NCBI GenBank assembly: GCA_000149265.1
Contig: CH003163.1
Coordinates: 870,518-934,517 of the forward strand
DNA from: Ciona savignyi
Taxonomy: Eukaryota > Chordata > Ascidiacea > Phlebobranchia > Cionidae
Direction: 5' to 3'
Length of the DNA stretch: 64,000 nucleotides
Positions 32,076-42,429 of this stretch are shown here, piece after piece. How positions within the stretch are numbered: position 1 is the stretch's first letter; each line of letters starts with the position of its first letter. Below the pieces are notes generated by a model that searched no databases, had not been told where the DNA came from, and saw only the letters and a program-made list of their open reading frames with translations. Both the position numbers and the translations under genes were made by a program.

Positions 32076-32296
32076 TTTTATTCCAGAATTTGTTGACTAT
32101 TTGTGAGACATTGTTGTCAAAACAACCGAGTGAGAATTTGCATAATCAAGTGACGTAATTCGTCAAAGTCAGTGCTGTTTCCTGTTCAGTAGGTTCAATT
32201 TTGAATTAATAGCCTATATAATATGAATATATGACTGCTGCAAATTTTAACATAGCAGTTTTTAAATAAGGATGCATATTTATTTGATATAAATTT
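32076..32296 (+). pseudogene. Possible gene-less fourth copy of the family locus
   Basis: Upstream-type flank (TTTTATTCCAGAATTT at 32076, TTGTTGTCAAAACAACCGAG at about 32123) is followed within about 100 bp by downstream-type flank at 32232-32296, which resembles 28806-28868 after gene B (CTGCAAATTTTAACATAGCA versus GTTTGCAAATTTTAAAATGG). The coding part between them is missing. This suggests a duplicated unit that lost its gene. Confidence 0.4.
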
Positions 32297-32844
32297 TTGC
32301 GATCTTACATGGGCAACGAATTAATATGATTTTAGAACTAGGTTATAATTAAAGTCAGACTCCACAGTAAACTAATAAACATTCCACATTCTACTTCGCC
32401 TATGCATTTGATCTGTACTGGGACATTATCTGCAAATCTTACAACGCTACATTTACAAGCTTCCGCTTTTATCCTATATATCTTCGCATCACTTAAATAG
32501 CCTGCGGAGGCTTATAACGGTATATTTTCAGAAAATTTTTGTCAAGAGTTTTCCCACCGGTCAACCAACTAATTCGAGGCTAGTTTTCTACCGGGTTATT
32601 TCATTTTTTTGTAGAAACTGGTCAACTTCTTTAAAAAAATCATTATTCTAATTGATTCGCAGGAAAAATCCGCAAATTTCCTTGCCCAAGGACATAACAG
32701 TCGTCGAAATGCGAATAAATATCAGTTGGTTATGAAAATAAAAATTCGTGGAGTTGCTATAAAAACGAAGCGAAAGAAATATGCTTTGTTTGCAAAAGAG
32801 AATTTAATTTGGTCTCACAACGGCCCAGCTATTAAAAATCCGAC

Positions 32845-33118
32845 CAAATAGCTTGGTCGATTAGTGCGTTTCCATGCAGCGTAAGGTTTGCAGATTCGAC
32901 ACTGGTCGCTAGCTAGTGGGCAGTGTCCTTAGCCGATATTTCAGTAACCCAGTGGAACAATGGATACTACCAAATTAAAGGAACGTCTCAATCATACACA
33001 ACACACTGCAACAGATCCGGCAACCCGAGATTGTGCGCAAAAAAACAGACGATTACCGGTGTGTTAACCCCCTTGCATTTCCAATTCACGGGAATAAACA
33101 TGAATATCTTATTCTATG
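32845..33118 (+). repeat. Sense SINE, near complete
   Basis: The head GATTAGTGCGTTTCC, B-box-like AGATTCGACACTGGTCGC, body ACACACTGCAACAGATCCGG and an AACATGAATATCTTATTC tail are present. It lies just downstream of the SCPx stop codon. Confidence 0.75.
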
Positions 33119-33329
33119 AATAACCGAAATCGATTTTTTAACCAAAGAAGCGGCATATGGGTTAATACTTATATTGGAACATATTTATTCAATCAAAATG
33201 TCACATATTGCATAGTCCTGAATTACTAAATATACAAGAGAGCACTGGAATTATATCACATGGCGTGCATGATCGCCTATGTTAGCTTCAAATATATAGT
33301 TAAACAAAATCATTGGAAATTAAAGTATT

Positions 33330-36300
33330 TTATAGTTTTGCTTTGGATGGCATGACGTTTTGTATCTTCATGGCCATAGCCATGTTTCCACTTATCTTCA
33401 GTTTGCCGTTGAAAAACGCCTGGAATCAATTAGCATGGTCAGTTGAGTTTTTTAGGCCTTTTATATAACGTGGGCAGTTACACGTTAATTATTACGATTT
33501 GAGTACCAACCTGAAAAAATTGATCGTTGACTAACCTAATCGGTTGTGTCGTTGGGAAAAGTACTTAACAGACATTGCCTGAACCTAGTAGAATATTGGC
33601 TTTTGCCAAATTGAAGAAATTTCTCAATCATACACAGCACACTAAAATAGCTTCCGACGGTAGGCGAGAGTCTGATCTAACGATTCCCCACATGTTATCG
33701 CCCATGTGTTTTCCCATTCACGGGAAAAACATAAATATATTATTCTGACCTCCTTTATAGACCATTGGTTTTATAAAAGTTTTACCCTTGTAGGGCATTG
33801 CCAGTGAGCGTAGTAACACGGACTTAGTTAATCTGACGAGTGTGTACGCTCAGGTTGGCAGAGCTATTGCAGAATATTAGTTATTTGGTGTAAATTCGTT
33901 GATTAAATGTTCAATTTTAATTTAGTGAATTTAAACATTAGTTTGCTTGTTGGGGGTGTTGCAGGACGTTTAATGTTGACTCTTATCAGTAAAATTGTAC
34001 GGTCCTGTGGCCGAATGGTTAATGCGATCGATAGATATACAAACTATACAAGGACGAGCCCATCATGGGGTTAAAACTGAGCCCAGTAAAAAAACAAAAA
34101 TATGCTAAATTAAAACTAAATTATAAATATGAAATAATGAAAACAAGTGCAAATTCTAGGATTGATAAGAAGATGTTAAACTGTCCAATCCTATCAGAAA
34201 AAAAGAAAATATAACAATCAGCTCACTGCATTGGGATTAAGCTTGCCCATCATCAGATCATACATATCATCGTCGGTCATTGTGATTGTGCAGTCTGGTT
34301 TTACTGTGAACAACAAGATTTGTGTTATGTTAGGCTCTGTTAGCACAGCGGTTGGTCTCCTAGTTAAACTTTGCAATTTTATTTATTTTCGTACTGTTTA
34401 ATTTTGTAAGTTTTAACAAATAAAAGTCGTGGGTAAAAAGTAACTGCGTTGGTGAAAATTGTCGTAAAATTGCCCATGTGAAAAAACTCAAAAAGTTTTC
34501 CAATCTACAAGAATAACCATGGATATTCTATATTCCTATCCTAACCTAACAAAGTCTAAGAACAACCAACTAACTTGTTGGGTTAGTGCGTCGCCTTTCA
34601 GCCGAGTGGTTGGAGGTTCGAAACTGGTCGATAGCTATTCAGTGTCCTTGGGCAAGGCACTTAGCAAACATTGCCTGAATTACGTAAATTTATAGGTTCT
34701 ACAAATATCAAGGAATGCCTTAATCATATACAACTAACTGCAATAGCTCTGGTGTAACCTGACAGTGGGTGTGACAGTGAGGCAATCTGCTGATTTTCCG
34801 TGGGTTTACGCCAATTGCATATTCCAACTCACTGGAATAAACATGAATATCCTATCATATTGTTTCAGTATGCTTTGTAGTGATTAAATAAAGACTCATT
34901 AAAGTGGTACGTACTCTTGGAGTTAAATTCGACAGATCCTTTGCCGGTTTTAGCGTTGATCACCCACACACCCCCCTTCTTTGAGCCTGATGGCTTGATG
35001 TTAAATGCGATGATGCCTTTGATCTTCTTGATGTAGGATCCCCCATCCTGTTATATTAAAAATAGGGGTGAGACGTGTAAAGTTAGGTGGATCAGGGCCT
35101 CAGGGGTGCAAATTAGAAACTTCAAAATATTACATCTACACCAGAATTCTGCTAAAAATGCCAAAAATACAAAAAAACACAAGTATAACTTCTTTTGCCA
35201 CAGCAAAATAGCAACATTGCATGGGTTAGGGCAGGGATGTCCAACCTGCAGCCCACGGCCCGCTAGTCATTTTCACTCCAAGTAGTATTTTGAACTTTAG
35301 CCTAATTAAAATGTATCAGTCAGCTTTTAGGGGCACAGTAATAGAAGGCTATAAGTATGGGATCAACAGGAATACAGGATTATATATAACTATAATGATT
35401 TTTAATTGTTTCTTTATGTACCCATTTTTTAAAATTTAATAGGTTATGCGGCCCATTGAAATAATATTAAGTGACAATGCGGCCCACTACAATAAAAGGT
35501 TGGACATTCCTGGGTTAGGGCATTTTCATTGTATCCAAGAAAAAATTATATTTATCGTTTCAGATTTATGTGCATAGGTGATAAAAATATGAATCATGGC
35601 CAACCAAAGCAGGCTTCACCCACCTCTTCCATTGCTTTCTGTATTTCCCTGAACACGGGTGTCGTCTTCAGTCCATCTGCATCGGATACCGATGCTGTTG
35701 CCGCGGCAACAAGCTGTCCTTTGATTGGCTGGGAATGAATGCGAGGGTGTCCGCCTTGTCTGCGGGGCATGATTGTTAAGCAGTTAACGGATATTGCGAG
35801 AGGAATTGTATGGGATTGAAAATATCATCTGTACACACTGTTGTAGCTTCTGTACACGAATATCTCAGACATGGGTGTCAAGGCAGAAGGTATTGCTTCA
35901 CAGGAATTTAATTGGATTTAAACAAAATAGAAATATCAATATGTACACCCTGTCATAGCTTATGTACACAATGTCAAGTACTCAGACATTGGTGTTATAG
36001 CAGAAGGTATTTCTTGAAAGAAATTGTATTGGATTTAAACAAAATAGAAATATCAATCTGTACACACTGTTGTAGCTTCTGTACACAATGTCAAGTACTC
36101 AGACATTGGTGATATAGCAGAAGGTATTACTTGAAAAGAATTGTATTGGATTTAAACACAACTGATATATTAATCTGCGCACAATGTCATAGCTTACGTA
36201 CATAGCTGTGTATACTACACATAAGTGGAGTGGTGGGTGAAACAAAAATGATCATTGCTTCATGCTCATTTAATTTTTTAACTTGGGAAAAACAACAACC

Positions 36301-39300
36301 ATTCCATATCTATCATGATGTCTGAAAGTGAAACATATCTTTATGACAATGCTCATGTAACCTCCTTTAATGAAATCACAAAGATTGAAAAAATTAAAAG
36401 ACAATAAAAAACATGGAGCATATTCAATAAGGTCCACTAGTACAATACAATATAAATGACAACAAAATACACACATTATATTAAAACACATCATAATTAA
36501 TGCCAACTTATGCTGAACAACATAATAATTATCTCCAACACCGCTAAAAAAGCATTAAAAGAACATGGACCAACCTTTCCAGCCATTGCTTCCTAGCTTG
36601 TGGAAATCCGAGTTTGTACATGGTGACTACTACCGCTCCACCGAGACCGAGATTATGCTGCAGTGCTAACGTTGCACCTTCCACCTGTCGTTTGGCTGCC
36701 TCTCCGCGCAGCTGCCATGTTAGCTCAGAGCACTGGGCAAGTCCTGGGCGTGAGGTGGGCTACTCATTAACACAAGGTAAATATTGCTTGGGATTGCACG
36801 GCGTCGAAATATACGAATCAATAATTGATTGGTATCAATGTGGTGCTCTCTTGTTTTAAACATAAGCGGTTTTTTAGTTAAACATAAACGGTTTTAAGTT
36901 TTATTAAAAAAACATCCATAATATTTAAAAAATCTGGAGCAATTTTCGATGGTATGGGGATTGGGATAGTAATAAGTGGAAATGGACTAGATGAATTTCA
37001 ATCCTTTTTACTATTTATATGCATGTGCATTGTGCATATTTCCTGTGTACATCTACAAATATTACATTTGGAACTTTATTCTTACACAACAAAAAATATA
37101 TTTTTTTAGGTTTAATATATTTCAGTAACCCGCAAGCAGGCTGTACTTTAGTGTATATAACTGACCTGTTGCGCCAAGTGGGTGGCCTTTCGATATCAAC
37201 CCCCCACTTGGGTTAATGACGTGTTTCCCTCCGTATGTGTTGTCCCCTCGATCAATGAAATCTCCAGCTTGGCCTGGGGCATGGGGTGGTTTTAAGCAAA
37301 GTGAAATACATGGGGACCTTATGCAGTTTGCTTTGCTTATTCTAAGGGATAGTGGGTGACTTGTATCCACTGAAGTTTACACTTTACACAAATAGTAAAT
37401 ATACAAATGCCCAGGCAGTCATATTGTACTGAACCCCATTGCAAAATTCAACAAAACCCTTATTTTACCCATCCTTCATGGTTTACACTATCCATTAGCA
37501 GTAAAAGAATACTAATCTTTTTTAAATTTAAAAAAAATCTTTGTTTTTATGCAAAAGAACAACCACACCAGGTTAGTACAGGTTTTAACTATGCCTACTA
37601 TAAAAAGGTGTTTTAATGTACGCGCAGTTGTAAGTGTTCATAAATAATTTATAAATGAGCAATAATCTGGCGGCATATGTCAAGGGGTTAAGCTTCCAAG
37701 AGGTAACCGTACAAGGTAACCCCATTCCATATAGTTGTTACTACTTGTAGATGTTAACAGCCCTAAACAGTAATCCTAATCTAGATTAAGTATTACTAAC
37801 ATAGCTACAATGGCTAATGTCAAGGGGTTAACCTTCCAAGAGGTAACTGTACTAGGTAACCCTATTCCATATAGTTGTAACTACTTGTAAATGTTAACAG
37901 TTCTAAACAGTAACCTTAATCTAGATCAAGTATTACTAACATAGCTCCAACTTCTTTAATCAATACAAACCCACCAACACCGCATAGACCCAGTGCTTCA
38001 TACGTGATGAGCTCGTTGGCCGAGAAACAGTCGTGCAGTTCGATCACCTGGGCATCCGAAGGTCGCAACCCGGTTTTCTCGTAAATCTTCTCCACAGCTT
38101 TCCTTGTCATGTCATAACCAACCATCTGTGTGAGGGATAAATTGTTAGTAACACTGTTGAAGAAAAAAATTAAATTAATTTAATTTTTTTTTTAGTTTGT
38201 ATGTCGGATAGTTGAGCAAATTTGTATGTATTGATTACAAAATTTTGTTAGCATTTGGGTGACTGAATGCATTGACCTTTGATTACTTAATAATAATACT
38301 GAATTTTTCAAATAATCAAAATATTTGACTTCTATTTAAATTGCTGACCCATAGGCGGAAAATTGGTTGAGATCGAAAAAAAGTATCTGGTAATCTAGTC
38401 ACAACACTTTTTTATGGTTTTGGGTAAATTAAAACTGCAGCAATGTCTTTTTCCAACACAGTGCAATAGCTCTGTTTAACCGACAAGGGATTTTATAAAC
38501 TGATGTGCAATAATGTCTTTCTCACTTTTAGAATTAACATGGGTACAAGGGTACATTTTCCACCATTGTTTTGATCACCATTACCCAGCATTGTTGTTGC
38601 AAATGTATAAAGTTCGACATATTAGTTTACCTTCATGCAACTCTTCTCAGAGAAAGTGCTTGGAAGGTCAGTTGCCATCACCTGCGCCACAATCTCCACA
38701 GCCTGATGCTCCAAACCATGTTTCCTCACAAAATCCTCACTGGCCAGAATGGCACAACCACTTCCATCAGATGTGGGGCTGGATGATGATGGTAGTTTTA
38801 ATTTTTGAGAGTGAAAATGAGCTGAAGTCAGGCAATTGCGGTACTTATAATATTTATGACTCTACAATAAACGCTGATTTGGTAAAATCTTGTATAAAAG
38901 CTAGACAGGAGAAATGAGTTAGTTTAAAAATGACCGGATCAGATGCATACAAAAAAAAAGAATTTGAAGGATATTTTGAAAGTGTAAAACTCAAAATGTG
39001 CTTTTTTACTTTTAGGGTTAAGATAATAAAGTTGATTTATATTCTAAAAGATACTTGCAGTATAAAACAATAGTATTTTGCCTTCACAGGGATATGCAGG
39101 TAGCTATGTTATCATTTTAACACCCCGTACCAGCATTGCAGCAAAGTGAGGTATTCATACACAGTCCGTCCGTTGAGCACTTGATCCAGGGAATATTCCT
39201 TCTGGAATTGTGAGTAGGGGTTGTTGGTGGAATGCTTATGGTTCTTCCATGCAACCTTTGCGAAGTGCACAGGCTTGGTGCCTAGAAAAAAAAGTGAACA

Positions 39301-42300
39301 AGCAAAGCTTTTAGCAACAGCAGTAACAGTGTTCCACGGGTACTTGTACTTACAATTTAGTCGTAAATATTAACATTACAGTAAAATCGTATATATATTG
39401 AAAATATCAGGTTTATAATCTGTATGCGAAAAAGAACGTTTTGTTATTAAAAAAACATGGCCACACATTTTCATGTAATAAATACCATCAGTATTTTACG
39501 AATGTCGAATTTCGTTGAGTTACAACAGACAAGTCACCTCAGGGATAATCCACACAACCAATATCTACCGATTATCGCTAAAAGTGTTTGACATTATCAG
39601 TAAGTTGAACGATATGATAGACATGTTAATGTTCAATTTAATTTTGTTACTGCTTAAGCTGATGTAAAACTAGGGCAAAGGTCACAAAGCATTGGAAAAC
39701 AACTTGCATATTTTACAACACTGACCATAATTCAAAGGTAACATTAACAAGCCACAATCATGTTCTTGGATTAAACATTAACCATAGTCAAACAATGCCT
39801 TACATTACATCGGTTATGATGCATTACAAAATGATTTAATATATATTATAGATATATAAAACAACAAAATACTGTATGATTTTACTTGACTTTGTCTATA
39901 GTAAGTTATTTTGTGTATTTCTGGATTGTGCGTAGTCATTCTAGTAAACAGAAAAATGGAAGCATGTAAGATCAATAGCTGTCATGGGATCGGCAATTAG
40001 CAGACACTGCTTAAGCGGCAATGGAATGCAATGGTTAAAATAACAATTAAACTATGATTTCTTTTGCCCACAAAACACTTTATGGCAAATTTACTGTAGG
40101 TTGAACTTATTTTAATGAAATATTTAAAAATCTAAATTCTCAATAAACTTTAAACGAATTTACTTCACTTTAATGCAAGTATTAGTATAAATCCTTTTTA
40201 AAATTTGATAAAAAAATACATTAGTCTTCATCCGACTACAGCTTATGTGCGAACAAAGTGCACTATAATAAAATTTAAAAAAGAGACTTTTAGAAGACAC
40301 ATACCGGGACTTAAATTCTGTATTAATAAATAATTCATAAAATTGTTAGAAGCTAAAAAACTTACCGTATTTTTCCATGTGTTCAAGTCCAGCATTTCCA
40401 AACATTTGTGGTGTCATTGGAGCAGCAGCGATCTGCCTGACGTCCGCCATTATTTCAACGTGTTTCTGCATTGGGTTCGTTCTGTCTGTCCACTGCATTA
40501 AAAATTCGAACATGTTAATAACAGTGAATCGGTTAACAAAAAGGTTTTTAAAATTAAACTGTTTAGTTTTGTCAATTTTTCTGCCTCTCATTCGAATGAT
40601 AAAGCAATTGTAATCAACTCGACAAAAAATTGATATCATATCATAATGTCAGTTTTTAAAACTAATCCTGTATTAACCAATGAGACCATCATTGTTGGTA
40701 ATAAGGATATACTCTTGCAATTGGTATTTAATAATGGCATAATACCAGTAAATGATAAGGCACATTCAGTACATGAAAGTTAGTATTTACCTTTTGACAG
40801 TATGAGGTATATAACAGTAGATAGCATTTGCATGCAAGAGAAATTGTGAATATGGGTAGGGTGATTTAACTTGCTTTTAAAAAATCTTATGATTTGTAGG
40901 ACAAAATATACAAGTGGGGTGGGGAAAAAATATCTAACCGAAAGACTGAAAACTGAAAAGAAAGTTTGGTGGACAAAAATAACCCAGCATATAAAAACTA
41001 CTATGAAGTAGCCAACATAAGTTTTGTGCCAGGATCAGGGATATTAAAGTTACTTTAAGTAGTATAATAAAGGTTTTAATGTAAAAAAAACTTGATATAA
41101 TGCTTTCATGCTACTCACATGGGAACCCAGTGATCCTCTTTCCATCTTTTCAAAGCCAAGAGCCATTGTGCACTCTGCCAGCCCTCCCTCAATGAACTGC
41201 TTGGCCATGAACAAAGCGGATGAACCAGTTGCACATGCATTGTTCACCTGCAGTTATGTATAATCAGCCAAACTTTACAAAAAGCAATTACTTTTTAATT
41301 ACACTTTAATTTAACTTACAAAAAGTATTTACTTTTTATTATAATGTACAGTAAATTAATTTACCACACAATCAAGCGTAAACTAAATGTTTTGTTATTG
41401 CAGACAAAAGAAGCATACATAAGTTTCTATTAGTATAAGCAAAGTATAATAAAATGTTGTTTTTTTAATTTAAATTATACATGTGATTTACCACCATAAT
41501 ACTGTAAATGTGATGCATTTTGTAATTTTGATTAATCTGATATTCTGATATAATAGTTTAGTATAAACACACACACATATTAATCGTCTTCACAAACTTT
41601 AAGTCACTCAAGCGAGTACCAAGAAAAGTGAATGATTTTGACTTTAAATCTACCGTCTGAATCAGAAAAAAATTTAAACTAAACAGTTCAATTTTATAAG
41701 AAAAGTACGGTACATTATAGACTGGTATCCCGGTCATTCCGAGTTGATAGAGCGCACGTTGTCCACACGTCGAGTCACCATAGCAGTATCCCACCGCTGC
41801 TTGCTCCACCTGGTTGTAGGAAATCCCGGCATCAGCGAGAGCTTTTAACCCCGCTTCCTTCGCCATGTCGGGGTAGTCGAAATTCTCTCGTCTGCCAGGC
41901 TTCTCAAACTGTGTGTAGAAATTCTCAATCATAAAGTTAAAATACTTAACCTTCTTTTTTGTCTTTTTTAAGAAGCATACTTAAAAAGGTTAAGTATTTT
42001 AAACTTATTTATAGGTAATACTAGTATTTTAACCTTATGTATAGGGAGTTAAGTATTTTAACCTATTTTATATAGGTAATACTAGCCTTTGTTGCTTAAA
42101 TTAATAACCTTCTGTTTTAATAACCTTCTTTTTGTTTTTTTTAAGAAGCATACTTAAAAAAGGTTATTAAAAAAGAAGGTTAGCCTATTAATTAAAGCAA
42201 CGGAGGCTAGTATTATCTATATATTATAAAGAGGATAGAATACACTGCAAGGTATTGCTTCTTTTTTGTCAATTGCTTGACACTGGTATAAAATGAGTTA

Positions 42301-42365
42301 AAATAATATTTAGAACAACGTACCTTTGTCATGCCAACACCGATCACAAAAACTTTTCTTCCCAT
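33330..42365 (-). CDS. SCP2: SCPx: peroxisomal 3-oxoacyl-CoA thiolase / sterol carrier protein 2, 13 exons, 542 aa
   Basis: Exons 42365-42324, 41908-41714, 41247-41119, 40492-40366, 39281-39131, 38778-38631, 38125-37975, 37273-37166, 36743-36571, 35728-35624, 35047-34915, 34303-34227 and 33419-33330 join in phase (1629 nt with TAA). The N-terminal thiolase domain starts [14 protein letters not shown]. It has the active Cys in [12 protein letters not shown] (about C84), IELHDCF (H295/C297) and [17 protein letters not shown] (H345). The C-terminal SCP2 lipid-binding domain begins near residue 420 ([34 protein letters not shown]). The protein ends AKL, a PTS1 peroxisome signal. The family cleaves branched-chain and bile-acid-type 3-oxoacyl-CoAs and carries lipids. 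Length is close to human SCPx (about 547). Exon 9 is odd: phase favours donor TTG|GTCCAT at 36571 over the nicer AAAG|GTTGGT 4 nt earlier. Confidence 0.97.
33500..33752 (+). repeat. Sense SINE in the last SCPx intron, with a fragment beyond
   Basis: Family sequence runs from about CTAATCGGTTGTGTCG to an AACATAAATATATTATTC tail. A short antisense fragment (CAGGTTGGCAGAGCTATTGC) follows at about 33820-33900. Confidence 0.6.
34003..34095 (+). repeat. tRNA-derived element (second family)
   Basis: GGTCCTGTGGCCGAATGGTT resembles a tRNA 5' half and A box. It is followed by AGCCCATCATGGGGTTAAAA and an A-rich tail. The same head is found inverted at 26740-26825. It lies in the last SCPx intron. Confidence 0.5.
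34565..34857 (+). repeat. Sense SINE, near complete
   Basis: The head GGGTTAGTGCGTCGCCTTTC, B box GGTTCGAAACTGGTCG and tail ACATGAATATCCTATC are intact. It lies in the SCPx intron between exons 11 and 12. Confidence 0.8.
35232..35512. mobile_element. hAT-type MITE (281 bp) with 8-bp target duplication
   Basis: Ends CAGGGATGTCCAACCT and AGGTTGGACATTCCTG are imperfect inverted repeats. Perfect 8-bp duplications GGTTAGGG flank it at 35224-35231 and 35513-35520. The interior has GCGGCCCA-type motifs near both ends. It lies in the SCPx intron between exons 10 and 11. Confidence 0.88.
35830..36205. repeat. Minisatellite, ~115-bp unit, about 3.5 copies
   Basis: The landmark TGTACACACTGTTGTAGCTT or a close variant recurs at about 35839, 35942, 36058 and 36176. 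ATTGGATTTAAACAAAATAG and AGCAGAAGGTATT sit at fixed offsets. It lies in the SCPx intron between exons 9 and 10. Confidence 0.85.
37679..37950. repeat. 140-bp tandem duplication beside SCPx exon 7
   Basis: TGTCAAGGGGTTAA occurs at about 37679 and 37819, and the intervening sequence is repeated with few changes (GGTAACCCCATTCCATATAG versus GGTAACCCTATTCCATATAG). The second copy stops about 25 bp from the exon 7 donor. Confidence 0.85.
41939..42225. repeat. Nested palindromes in SCPx intron 1
   Basis: AAAATACTTAACCTT (41939-41953) is inverted at 41986-42000. A larger imperfect inverted repeat pairs about 42073-42115 with 42176-42220 (TAATACTAGCCT versus AGGCTAGTATTA). AAGAAGCATACTTAAAAA occurs twice in direct orientation at the two centres. 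This may be a fold-back transposon or two nested MITEs. Confidence 0.7.
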
Positions 42366-42429
42366 TTTTATTGTTAATTTTGATATTGTTATAGGTTGAT
42401 TGAATTTATAAATTGGAGCTCAGGCTGCT

